NCBI RefSeq assembly: GCF_026262625.1
Contig: NZ_SHNN01000001.1
Location: 1,550,001-1,614,000, forward strand
Direction: 5' to 3'
DNA length: 64,000 bases
Source of the DNA: Candidatus Litorirhabdus singularis
GTDB taxonomy: Bacteria > Pseudomonadota > Gammaproteobacteria > Pseudomonadales > Halieaceae
Part shown: in pieces, positions 17,180 to 25,714 of the stretch
Numbering within the stretch: the first letter of the stretch is position 1
How the letters are laid out: each line of letters opens with the position of its first letter
Notes under the pieces: model-generated
Database searches by the model: none
The model's input: the letters and a program-made list of their open reading frames with translations, nothing else
What the model was told of the DNA's origin: nothing
Made by a program: the position numbers and the translations under genes

Positions 17180-18226
17180 ATGAATGGAATAACAAATAGT
17201 TTATTTGGCAGTTGGCGTCATCTGATTGAAGATCCGGTTTTGGTTAGTGATGTAAAACATACGGTTGTAAAAGGCTCAGTTCCGTCCTTTGGTTTTTTCT
17301 TTATGCTGGCAGCTGCTGGTGTCATTGCCACATTTGGCTTGTTGTCCAATAGTGCTGCAGTGATTATAGGGGCCATGATTGTTGCGCCACTGATGAATCC
17401 CATTATTTCCCTGGCATTCGGTGGTATAGAAGCCAACAGAGTGCTTGTTTCTCGCTCGCTGTTAACGATTGTCATTGGTACTATCGTCATTATCGCAATG
17501 GCTTTTCTTGTTTCTGAACTCATTGGCTGGAAACTGGCAGGTTCGGAATTGATCGCACGCATGAGCCCCAGCCTTCTTGACTTGGGTATCGCTGTCGCAG
17601 CAGGAGCCGCTGCAGCGTTTGCCTATACTCGGCCAGGGGTCTCTTCGGCGCTAGCCGGTATTGCGATTGCTGTCGCCCTGGTGCCGCCCTTGTGTACGGT
17701 AGGCATTGCGCTTTCACTTGGACACAAAGCCGGTACCGATATTGGTTTTGCAATGGGAACGGTAAGTGCCCGGGGACCCTTCCTACTATATTTGACCAAT
17801 ATTTTCGGCATCGTTCTCTCAGCTAGTCTTATTTTCTTTTTGCAGTACTTTCGCCGTCAAGCATCGGCGTTCATATCATTGGTTCTTGTTGGTAGTTGCT
17901 TGTTATTGGTCATTCCGCCATTGGGAATCAGTATGGACAACCTCCTGGTTCGTAACCTGGTACATCGCAGCTTGACGGTTAAAACACAGGAATTAGTGCT
18001 GGCAGATCGTGATGTGCGATTTAACAACCTGAGCATACGTCTTAAAAATGGCTCGGCTTACGTTCGAGCGGATCTGGTCGCATCAGCGGGCGCCTTGAAT
18101 CAGGGTGTTGTGAATTCAATTCGGGATAGTATTTCTGAAAGTATAGATATGCCAGTCGTGCTGGAGTTCAGCATTATCCCTGAGACGATAGTTCGCAGTT
18201 CCGGTGTTAGCACATCATCAAAATAG
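17180..18226 (+). CDS. DUF389 (TIGR00341-like) integral membrane protein
   Basis: This 348-residue protein has about seven to eight hydrophobic segments from residue 35 onward, including the conserved GLLSNSAAVIIGAMIVAPL and MNPIISLAFG stretches typical of DUF389. A soluble C-terminal domain from about residue 265 follows. The family is widespread and has no established function; a transport-related role is often suspected. The gene follows the phosphatase by about 120 bases, with a signal-peptide remnant between. TTAGGT is a weak Shine-Dalgarno sequence before the ATG at 17180. Confidence 0.8.
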   Translation: MNGITNSLFGSWRHLIEDPVLVSDVKHTVVKGSVPSFGFFFMLAAAGVIATFGLLSNSAAVIIGAMIVAPLMNPIISLAFGGIEANRVLVSRSLLTIVIGTIVIIAMAFLVSELIGWKLAGSELIARMSPSLLDLGIAVAAGAAAAFAYTRPGVSSALAGIAIAVALVPPLCTVGIALSLGHKAGTDIGFAMGTVSARGPFLLYLTNIFGIVLSASLIFFLQYFRRQASAFISLVLVGSCLLLVIPPLGISMDNLLVRNLVHRSLTVKTQELVLADRDVRFNNLSIRLKNGSAYVRADLVASAGALNQGVVNSIRDSISESIDMPVVLEFSIIPETIVRSSGVSTSSK

Positions 18227-18240
18227 AAGGTAAATCAGAG

Positions 18241-18419
18241 ATTAACCCACAATCGAAACCCTATCGAAACCCTATCGAACACTACAAGCCCTGTTAATAA
18301 CGGGTATCTCAATCTTTGCCCTGGCATCGGTCTATGCCGCGGATGCCACGAGGTTACCGGCTTCAACTTCGTTCGTGCAGAGACGGACGTTCAGGTTTTA
18401 GTAAATTGGAGAACGAAGA
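18241..18419 (+). pseudogene. decayed 5' end of a DUF1254-type secreted protein gene
   Basis: No start codon remains. One frame (18279-18401) reads TLQALLITGISIFALASVYAAD, a typical signal peptide. After a shift in frame, positions 18350-18394 read EVTGFNFVRAETDVQ, matching KVTADNYVRAESDVQ of the intact protein encoded at 9868. Both halves therefore match one protein in order, with a frameshift between them, and the rest of the gene is missing. An 11-base tandem repeat ATCGAAACCCT occurs twice at 18252-18273 with a partial third copy. The following gene starts only 19 bases after the fragment's in-frame stop, so this remnant now forms its leader. Confidence 0.65.
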
Positions 18420-20117
18420 ATGTATAGGAACCGAGGGCTGAGACTTTCAGAGACGCGGCAGAGAATTAGTTTGCTCTGCCTTTGCGTCATTTTTCTGTGT
18501 ATTTCGCAGGCGGCGTATAGCCAAAAGTATCTTGTTGCCAAGCCATTGCCGGGAAACATAGTCGTCGAAAATGTGATACTGATTGATCGTTCCGGCGAGG
18601 TGGAGGACGTCAAAGTCAGTCTTAGAATTCGAGACCACAAGCTGGACCTCATTACACAAAATGCACTGATAGCCGAAGAATCTGACCTGGTTCTGAATGC
18701 TAATGACGGCATGGTCCTGGGTGAGTTAAATCTCGGCGAGGCTCCGAGTTTCATGATACTGAGCAGCGATCCGCGGGAGGACTTCAACGTTCTCCTTAAT
18801 ACCGCTGCTCACACGAGTTTCGCGATGCACGACGGCAAAGTTGTTCGTAACAACCTGGAGCGTATCGCAGCGCCGGAAGCTGGCACTAAGGTTGAGCCAG
18901 GTGGCTGGTTCGCCTATGCAGCACCACCGGTTTCATTGCCTGTGGCGTATAGGAACAAGCACAAGTGGAACCGATTCGACACCGATTGGATCGCTGGATC
19001 TCTTTTCGGTGCACTGGTGGTGGATCGACAGTACTGGCCCAGGCAAGATGCAAACAGCGAGGCGCAAGTAGGTGATTTGAAGGAGTTCGAGGCGGGAGAA
19101 ATTCGGGCGCTGCGTTTTGGGCTTGTCGGCAGCCTGAAACTGCCGACACCGGTTCTTTACTCAATCTCTGCGTCGACCAACGCTTTCGACAAAGGTATCG
19201 ATGTTAATCAGATAGACGATTTTTCCTGGAGCGACTGGCGCTTTGATGTGCCGGCTTTTGCTGGTACTACACTGAGTATAGGCAAGCAGAAGGAGCCGAT
19301 TTCCATGGAGCGCCTTATGGGTCTGGTCCATATGCCGATGCAAGAGAGAACAGCAGCGGGAGACGCCTTGCTACCCGCGCGTAATACCGGGTTGATATGG
19401 AGCGGCAATGCGTTCCAGCGTGACGTTAGCTGGGCGGTCTCGGCGTTCATGCCGGGTCTGGACCCGGAGGCCGACATTGGAATGAGTGAAAGCCCGACTA
19501 GTTATGTGGCCCGCCTCACCGGCGTGCCCTATGAATCTGAGGACACTAGCGACCTGGTGCATCTGGGGCTAGGTGTCCGCTATACGGATGCGGTTGCGGA
19601 GTTAAGGTATGCGAGCGAGCCTGAATTCAACCAGGCGCCGATATTTATCGACACAGACGAATTCACGGCGAATGAGGTATACACCTATAACCTGGAGGCA
19701 TCCTGGCGCCGGGGGCCGCTCTGGCTGATGGGCGAATATCTTTATCAGGACATCAAAGCGCCAGCTCTGGACGCCCCTGGTCTCTCCAGCTATTACATTC
19801 AGGCCGCTTATACGTTGACCGGAGAGAGACGCGAGTATAATCGCCGCAGCGGAGTCTTTCGTCCCTTGCAGCTTGCCCGCAGCGTCAACCAATTTGGCTG
19901 GGGTACCTGGGAATTGGCAGCTAGATTCTCCTCAGCTGATTTCGATGATGGTGAAATCAACGGTGGTGAGCTCGATATTTACTCGCTCGGTCTCAACTGG
20001 TGGCTGACACCTGCATTCAGTTTTTCAGTGAACTATCGCTACAGTATTCTCGACCGGTTTGGTGTCGAGGGCGAGAGCAGTGGCGTAGCTAGTCGGTTGG
20101 TACTCATGCTGAATTGA
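18420..20117 (+). CDS. OprO/OprP-like porin with an amidohydrolase-like N-terminal segment
   Basis: This 565-residue secreted protein has a signal peptide ending QAAYSQ around residue 35. The C-terminal two thirds resemble phosphate-selective porins O and P: alternating beta-strand segments, GERREYNRRSGVFRPL, WGTWELAARFS, and the closing LGLNWWLTPAFSFSVNYRY motif. The terminal residues are LVLMLN rather than the usual final Phe. Residues of about 48-150 (VENVILIDRSGEVEDVKVSLRI) look like the small beta domain that flanks amidohydrolase barrels, which is unusual in a porin. Family knowledge suggests outer-membrane uptake of phosphate-like anions. Placed after phosphatase and phosphoesterase genes, it would be the channel of the locus. 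Confidence 0.75.
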   Translation: MYRNRGLRLSETRQRISLLCLCVIFLCISQAAYSQKYLVAKPLPGNIVVENVILIDRSGEVEDVKVSLRIRDHKLDLITQNALIAEESDLVLNANDGMVLGELNLGEAPSFMILSSDPREDFNVLLNTAAHTSFAMHDGKVVRNNLERIAAPEAGTKVEPGGWFAYAAPPVSLPVAYRNKHKWNRFDTDWIAGSLFGALVVDRQYWPRQDANSEAQVGDLKEFEAGEIRALRFGLVGSLKLPTPVLYSISASTNAFDKGIDVNQIDDFSWSDWRFDVPAFAGTTLSIGKQKEPISMERLMGLVHMPMQERTAAGDALLPARNTGLIWSGNAFQRDVSWAVSAFMPGLDPEADIGMSESPTSYVARLTGVPYESEDTSDLVHLGLGVRYTDAVAELRYASEPEFNQAPIFIDTDEFTANEVYTYNLEASWRRGPLWLMGEYLYQDIKAPALDAPGLSSYYIQAAYTLTGERREYNRRSGVFRPLQLARSVNQFGWGTWELAARFSSADFDDGEINGGELDIYSLGLNWWLTPAFSFSVNYRYSILDRFGVEGESSGVASRLVLMLN

Positions 20118-20419
20118 TTTCCGAATTTATTGTGAAGGTTTATCTGGTTCCCGCTGATTCTGCTGCTGAATTATCAATTCGCCACGCACAGGCGCTGCTG
20201 AAGTCGCTGTTCGATACTCCAATACCGGGCTGTCCGACGCGACCGTGGATGGGGGATATGGACATTTATTCAATACCCCTCAGTGCACTATGCCGAGGCA
20301 TACACGCTCTTTTAATGTAGCAGGTCAGTTACTTTAAGCCAGGTGGAAGATTTGTGCTGCTTGGCTCGGTTAACTTACCCGAACCATTGCAATCACTTAA
20401 CTTGGGCCGTCAAAAAAAC
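20118..20419. other. convergent intergenic region, no gene recognised
   Basis: This 302-base gap separates the porin from the convergent antiporter operon. A 68-codon frame (20114-20320) overlaps the porin stop, has no ribosome binding site and matches no family I know, so it is not called. ATGCCGAGGCAT at 20290-20301 is a short inverted repeat followed by a T-richer stretch; its 2-base loop makes a terminator doubtful. Confidence 0.5.
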
Positions 20420-22129
20420 CTAATCCGTGTAGTAGATAAACACGTAGGCCGACAGCAGGATGGCAATCCACAGTGCGGTGGCGCCAATAGGCCAGGACCG
20501 CGCGAACAGGCCACGCTCTTCGCTATCCGCAGTCTCGGGCTGGCCTAGATAGTTTACGGCCATACGCTTGGAGAGCGCTTCCAGACTCTGCCAGGTAGAA
20601 GCACTGAAGACCAGGAGTGGTTGCAGGCCACGCGAGCCCTGCTGCAGTAACCAGGGTGCTGCCCGGCGCCACAGCCAGTCGACGTCAAGGCTGATAGTTT
20701 CGGTGCGCTTCATCAACGGCAGCAGGATAAAGAATGCCAATCCTGAGAACAGTAATAACTGCAGATAAAATACTACCTTGCCTGCCGTATAGGCCTCGTA
20801 CTCAATCGGGTAGGGCAGGAACGGGTACAGCCACTGCGGCGCAACTCCCAACAAAATACATAATGCGGCGAATATGATCATCGCGGCGGCCATATTCCAG
20901 GGCGCGTCTTTGGGTCGCATGCCCGAGTCACGCTGAAAGAAAACGAACCAAGGGAACTTGATACCAGCGTGCAAGAAAACGCCTGCGGAAGCCGCTGTAA
21001 GTGTCATATAAACCCACACCATTTGCTCATTGGCTGCAGCCAGAGAAATCAGGCTCTTGGTGGTAAAGCCGGAGGTCAGCGGAAAGCTGGATATAGCCAG
21101 TGCACCAATAATGCAGCATATGGTGGTTACTGGCATGGTTCGGTAAAGGCCGCCTAATTCGGTACAGCGGGTCTTACCGGTCCGATAAATGACCACTCCA
21201 GCGCTCATGAACAGCAATGCCTTGTAAATGATGTGCGCGAACGCATGAGCAGCAGCCCCGTTAAGCGCGAGTTCCGTACCGATACCCACCGCGCAGACCA
21301 TGAAGCCGACCTGGTTGACGATCGAATAGGCGAGGATGCGCCGTATGTCATTTTCCAGCAAGGCATAGACAATGCCGTAAACCACCATGAACAGGCCCAC
21401 CCCAATGAGTACTGGCTCACCCGGGAAAAGCAATATCAGGACCAGCACCGCGGTCTTGGTAGTGAATGCGGAGAGGAAGACAGAGCCGGTCGGGCTCGCT
21501 TCGGGGTAGGCGTCTGCCAACCAGGCCGAGACTGGCGGTGCGGCGGCATTGATGAGAATGCCACAGAGAATCATCCAGGTGCTGAAGTCGGTTGCCAGCA
21601 AGGGGCGTATTTCAATAGAACCGGTGCTGATGAGCACGCCTTCTATGCCCACCTTTAGCACGACGCCACCCAGCAGATGCATGATGGCATAGCGGATGCC
21701 GGCGGCGCGCGCGGCCGGTGTGCCCCCACACCAGACCACCACGGTGGAGAACAGGGCCATGAGTTCCCAATAGAGAAACAGCACGATTAAATCGCCGGCG
21801 AAGCAAACACCGATTGCGCCAGCCGCATAGGCATAGGCAGCGGCTAGCTCATACCAGCGGGCTAAACGGAACGCGTAGAGACCGCCGACAAAAACCATGA
21901 GAGCAAACACGGTCGCGAACAGACGCCGCAGGGCACTGCCCTCCACGGGCTCAACATTGTAGGAAAGAAATTTGACGGTACCTTGTACGCCATCGGGCAC
22001 CTGCCATATCGCCCATAGCGTGATCAGCGGCGCCAGCAACAACACTGCAGTGCGCAGATGTCCCTTGGCCGGGCCAATAGCCATTGCGGCGACTATCATA
22101 ATCAGCGCAGGCGATAGCAGGTCAGGCAT
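20420..22129 (-). CDS. Mrp/Mnh-type antiporter, NuoL/MrpA-like proton-channel subunit
   Basis: This 569-residue membrane protein has about 14 hydrophobic helices and belongs to the proton-translocating transporter family shared by complex I (NuoL/M/N) and Mrp antiporters. The conserved glutamate occurs in LFLYWELMALFS, and the segment INAAAPPVSAWLADAYPEAS followed by FLSAFTTKTAV is typical of the divergent third antiporter-like subunit in these operons. The lysine common in NuoM at the INAAAP position is Asn here, though a Lys occurs in FTTKTA. It is the last gene of the operon; its start overlaps the stop of the small membrane protein upstream by 8 bases. Confidence 0.85.
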   Translation of the reverse strand: MPDLLSPALIMIVAAMAIGPAKGHLRTAVLLLAPLITLWAIWQVPDGVQGTVKFLSYNVEPVEGSALRRLFATVFALMVFVGGLYAFRLARWYELAAAYAYAAGAIGVCFAGDLIVLFLYWELMALFSTVVVWCGGTPAARAAGIRYAIMHLLGGVVLKVGIEGVLISTGSIEIRPLLATDFSTWMILCGILINAAAPPVSAWLADAYPEASPTGSVFLSAFTTKTAVLVLILLFPGEPVLIGVGLFMVVYGIVYALLENDIRRILAYSIVNQVGFMVCAVGIGTELALNGAAAHAFAHIIYKALLFMSAGVVIYRTGKTRCTELGGLYRTMPVTTICCIIGALAISSFPLTSGFTTKSLISLAAANEQMVWVYMTLTAASAGVFLHAGIKFPWFVFFQRDSGMRPKDAPWNMAAAMIIFAALCILLGVAPQWLYPFLPYPIEYEAYTAGKVVFYLQLLLFSGLAFFILLPLMKRTETISLDVDWLWRRAAPWLLQQGSRGLQPLLVFSASTWQSLEALSKRMAVNYLGQPETADSEERGLFARSWPIGATALWIAILLSAYVFIYYTD

Positions 22130-22388
22130 CGTCTTCGTCCTGCTGGTAAAAGTCTGCGGGCTTCTTCAGAAAATAGCCCAGGGCCTTGGCGGCGAGTACC
22201 ATAAGCAGGCAGCTCAAAAAGCCGTAAACCGCGCCAAACCCAAACCAGCCATCCACCACAAAATAGCCTTTGACGTAGATCACCAACTGCGCAGCCACGG
22301 TCAACGCCAGGACTATTGAAAAGCCCCACCACAGACGGCGAATCGTTTGCGGCCTGCTCAAAAAATCCTGGGAATCTGAATCAGACAT
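22122..22388 (-). CDS. small two-helix membrane protein in antiporter operon
   Basis: This 88-residue protein has two transmembrane segments (about residues 22-42 and 49-72) and an acidic C-terminus ending QQDEDDA. It sits between two large antiporter subunits, overlapping both at its ends, which supports translation and a role in the same complex. I do not recognise a named family. It may be an accessory subunit specific to this operon type. Confidence 0.65.
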   Translation of the reverse strand: MSDSDSQDFLSRPQTIRRLWWGFSIVLALTVAAQLVIYVKGYFVVDGWFGFGAVYGFLSCLLMVLAAKALGYFLKKPADFYQQDEDDA

Positions 22389-23857
22389 TATTGGATTCCG
22401 CCCCTCACCAATTGTGACTCCAGCTCAATGACCGGGCCATTAAACAGGAAGAAAGCCAGCGTTAGCATTGCGGTGGCGGTAAGCGCAAATACCATTAGCC
22501 AGGGTGCCTCACCGTGATCAGGCCCATCCGGCGTTTCGGCAGCGAACCAGGCCATGAATATGATGGGTAGAAAATAGGCCGCATTGAGTACGGTGCTGGC
22601 TATAATCGTAAACACCACCAGTAAGTTGTCGGCCTGGAACGCTCCCGCCAGAATATACCATTTGGACACAAAGCCAGCGGTTGGTGGCACCCCGATCATG
22701 CTGAGTGCGCCAATCGTGAAGGCGGCCATGGTCCAGGGCATACGCCGTCCAATACCGCGTAACTGATGTACCTCGGTTTTCTTGGCCGCGGTATAGATAG
22801 CACCGGCGGCGAAGAACAGCGTTATCTTGCCAAAGGCGTGCGCCATCATATGCACCGCGGCACCCACTTCTGCCAATGGCTTGAGGACGGCAGCGGCCAT
22901 CACCACATAAGACAACTGGGCTATCGTGGAGTAGGCCAGTAGCCGCTTCAGATTTTGCTGCCGCAGGGCAATCAAACTGGCGGTGATAATAGTAAATGCC
23001 GCTGCATAGACTAGCCAGCCACTGCTGGGTGTCGCGAACAGAAAATCTATGCCAAAGATGTAGACGATGATTTTGGTGATCGCAAAAACACCCGCTTTAA
23101 CGACGGCTACCGCGTGCAGCAGGGCGCTGACCGGTGTTGGTGCGACCATCGCTGCCGGCAGCCAGCGATGCACTGGCATCAGTGCGGCTTTGCCGACGCC
23201 GAACACAAACAAGCCCAGCAGCAAGCCCACATCGGCGCCCGATATATGGCCCTCTAGAATGCCGCCCACTGTGAAATCGCCGGTGCCTGCTAAATGGTAG
23301 GTCCAGATAATGGCCGGCAGAAACAAACCGATAGACGTTCCCAGCAAAATGCCTAGATAAGTGCGCGCGGAGCGAACCGTAGCGGGGTCACCTTTGTGGG
23401 AGACCAGGGGGTAGGTCGACAGCGTTAACAATTCATAGCACAGGAACAACGTAAACAGATTGGCCGAAAAAGCTACGCCCATAGCCGCCCAGAGTGCCAG
23501 GGCAAAACAGACATAGAAGCGGGTCTGATTCTTTTCCCGGTTGGCGCGCATATAGCCAATTGAATAGATGGAATTGATAATCCACAGTCCACTGGCGAGT
23601 GCAGCAAACAGCATGCCTAAAGGCTCAACGCGGAAAGCCACCGATAGTCCGGGTAGCACTTCACCTATTTCAAGAGCCGGTCGCTCACCGGCCATCAACT
23701 CAGGCAACAAACTCCAAACCAGGCCGGCGAGCGCACTGGCCCCCAGCAGGGTAACCGCTTCACGCAGATTATCGGAAAAACGTCCAGCCACCACGATACC
23801 CAACGCGATGAACAGCGGCAGGCAAAGAATGAGGGCTATGGTGTTTTCCGGCGTCAT
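22388..23857 (-). CDS. mnhD: Mrp/Mnh antiporter subunit D-like (NuoM family)
   Basis: This 489-residue polytopic membrane protein is of the proton-pumping NuoM/MrpD family. The conserved glutamate is in LFLCYELLTLSTYPLV. The lysine segment is VGKAALMPVHRWLPAAMVAPTPVSALLHA, followed by VVKAGVF. The fold includes the broken-helix regions of this family. It overlaps the upstream subunit by 4 bases and abuts the downstream small protein. It would form one of the ion pathways of a multi-subunit Na+/H+ antiporter in the inner membrane. Confidence 0.88.
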   Translation of the reverse strand: MTPENTIALILCLPLFIALGIVVAGRFSDNLREAVTLLGASALAGLVWSLLPELMAGERPALEIGEVLPGLSVAFRVEPLGMLFAALASGLWIINSIYSIGYMRANREKNQTRFYVCFALALWAAMGVAFSANLFTLFLCYELLTLSTYPLVSHKGDPATVRSARTYLGILLGTSIGLFLPAIIWTYHLAGTGDFTVGGILEGHISGADVGLLLGLFVFGVGKAALMPVHRWLPAAMVAPTPVSALLHAVAVVKAGVFAITKIIVYIFGIDFLFATPSSGWLVYAAAFTIITASLIALRQQNLKRLLAYSTIAQLSYVVMAAAVLKPLAEVGAAVHMMAHAFGKITLFFAAGAIYTAAKKTEVHQLRGIGRRMPWTMAAFTIGALSMIGVPPTAGFVSKWYILAGAFQADNLLVVFTIIASTVLNAAYFLPIIFMAWFAAETPDGPDHGEAPWLMVFALTATAMLTLAFFLFNGPVIELESQLVRGGIQ

Positions 23858-25359
23858 GGCAGTTGGCCCAATAACACGCTGGCAGCGCCGCTAGACAGGC
23901 TGATCGGTAACTGCGGGAAAAAGCCGAAGCCTATATTCGCCAGTGCCACCAGCCAGGTTACCAGCAGCAGCGGCAAGGGTGCTTCACGTATAATGTCAGT
24001 GGCGCCATCTGCCGCAACATTATCTGTTGAACCGAAGTACAGAGTTTCGACTATGCGCCATACGTAGGCGACGGCCATCAGTGAACTGAGCAGGATTACC
24101 GCTACCAGTAACACACTGTAATTGTCCTGAGCCATGGCTGCGTTGATCAACAGCCACTTGGAGATAAAACCTGCCGTACCCGGTACGCCGATCAAACTAA
24201 GGCCACAGATCACCAGGGCTGCTGCTGTCCAGGGCATGGTTTTCGCGGCACCCGCCAACTGGCTCAGGCGCAGATCACGGTAGTGACAGGCGAGGCACGC
24301 TACGGCAAGAAACAGCCCGCCTTTCGCCAGCGCATGATTAAAAATGTGGGTCACGGAGGCAGACAGCCCGGCCGCGCTGAGGAAACTGGCGCCGAGGACG
24401 ATGTAGCCGATCTGTGCCACGGAGGAGGTTCCCAATAGTCGTTTGAGGTGTCCCTCGAACACAGCGACAGCCGAGGCTACGACGATACCCAGAATCGCCA
24501 GGGGCATCAGGAATGAAGCAAATTGCGTGGAGTGCCCGGGCAGGGCGCTTTGAAACACCAGGAAGTCGAAGCGAATAAGAACGTAGATAGCAACCTTGGT
24601 GCCACATGCGGCGAGAAACATGGTGACCATATGGGGAGCGTGGGTGTAGGCATTGGGCAGCCAAACATGTAGCGGGAAGACGGCGGCTTTAAGCGCGAGG
24701 CCAATGGTGATAAAGCCAGCCGCGACCAGTAACGGGTTGAGCTCAGTCACTTCCTGAATTCTGACTTCCATGTCTGCGAGATTGAGGGTTCCCGTCATCA
24801 TATAGACCAGGCCAACACCAATCAGATAAAAGGTGGCTCCGATGGTGCCCATGATCAAGTACTTGAATACGGACGGCAAAGCGCGTCGATCCGGGCCGCC
24901 GGCGATCAGCACGTAACTGGCCAGGGAAGAAATTTCCATGAACACAAAAATATTGAATGCGTCTGCTGAAACCACGATACCAATCAGGCCTGCCATTGCC
25001 AGTAACCAGGCGGAGTAGAACAGCGGCTGGCGTTCCAGCTCAATCTGCTGGTCGACACTGGCATGTGCCGCCAACATTCCCAGTGCGCCAGCGCCACTCA
25101 CCACTAGCAATAACACCGCACTAAACGCGTCCACCGATAATTCAATGCCGTAGGGTGCCGCCCAGCCACCCATTTGGTAAGTGAATACCTTGCCTTGCAG
25201 GACGTCTATGGTCATGGCAATGGCAATGCAGAAACTCAGCATGGCAACCGCAGTCGCACCGGCCCAGGCAAGGCCCCTGGGTTTCAGTAACACGATCAGA
25301 GGTGCCGCGAGCATTGGCACGACAACCTGTAAGGCCGGCAGATGTGGCGTTAAATCCAT
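23854..25359 (-). CDS. mnhD: Mrp/Mnh antiporter subunit D
   Basis: This 501-residue polytopic protein of the MrpD/NuoM family is the second of three large antiporter-like subunits here. The key glutamate is in FVFMEISSLASYV. The lysine motif is GLALKAAVFPLHVWLPNAYTHAP. The later HIFNHALAKGGLF and GVPGTAGFISKWLL segments are strongly conserved in the family. It begins 4 bases after the stop of the MnhC gene and overlaps the next subunit, so translational coupling is likely. Having separate D-like subunits plus MrpA-like parts resembles the modular antiporters of hydrogenases and some gammaproteobacteria. Confidence 0.9.
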   Translation of the reverse strand: MDLTPHLPALQVVVPMLAAPLIVLLKPRGLAWAGATAVAMLSFCIAIAMTIDVLQGKVFTYQMGGWAAPYGIELSVDAFSAVLLLVVSGAGALGMLAAHASVDQQIELERQPLFYSAWLLAMAGLIGIVVSADAFNIFVFMEISSLASYVLIAGGPDRRALPSVFKYLIMGTIGATFYLIGVGLVYMMTGTLNLADMEVRIQEVTELNPLLVAAGFITIGLALKAAVFPLHVWLPNAYTHAPHMVTMFLAACGTKVAIYVLIRFDFLVFQSALPGHSTQFASFLMPLAILGIVVASAVAVFEGHLKRLLGTSSVAQIGYIVLGASFLSAAGLSASVTHIFNHALAKGGLFLAVACLACHYRDLRLSQLAGAAKTMPWTAAALVICGLSLIGVPGTAGFISKWLLINAAMAQDNYSVLLVAVILLSSLMAVAYVWRIVETLYFGSTDNVAADGATDIIREAPLPLLLVTWLVALANIGFGFFPQLPISLSSGAASVLLGQLP

Positions 25360-25363
25360 AGCC

Positions 25364-25714
25364 TCAGTCCGCGTCCAGAATTTCGTCTTCTTCTATGGTG
25401 CCGTAGCTTTCGTTGATTCGCACAACAATAGCCAAACCCAGAGACAGAGTAGAAACGCCCACCACAATTGCAGTCAGTATTAACACCTGCGGTAGCGGGT
25501 TAGAGTAAATTTGCTCAGGCATACCCGCAAGGATGATGGGGGCAGTTCCACCCTCAACCTTGTCCATGGTGATATACATCAGAAACACCGCCGACTGAAA
25601 TATAGACAGGCCGATCAGCTTCTTGACCAGATTGACCTTACTGATGACGGCGTAAAGACCAATCATCAATAACACGACAAAGACAAAGTAGTTGAAGTAG
25701 CCGAGCAATTCCAT
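25364..25714 (-). CDS. mnhC: Mrp/Mnh antiporter subunit C (NuoK-like)
   Basis: This 116-residue protein has three transmembrane helices and is homologous to NuoK. The middle helix has KKLIGLSIFQSAVFLMYI and the third PLPQVLILTAIVVGVSTLSLGLA, the diagnostic MrpC stretch. The ATG at 25714 overlaps the stop of the upstream DUF4040/MnhB gene in the ATGA style. The longer frame from 25768 would run deep into that gene and is discounted. It ends in the acidic segment EEDEILDAD. Confidence 0.9.
   Translation of the reverse strand: MELLGYFNYFVFVVLLMIGLYAVISKVNLVKKLIGLSIFQSAVFLMYITMDKVEGGTAPIILAGMPEQIYSNPLPQVLILTAIVVGVSTLSLGLAIVVRINESYGTIEEDEILDAD

Noticed and set aside
20114-20320. 68-codon frame after the porin
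   Set aside because: No ribosome binding site, overlaps the porin stop and no recognisable family.
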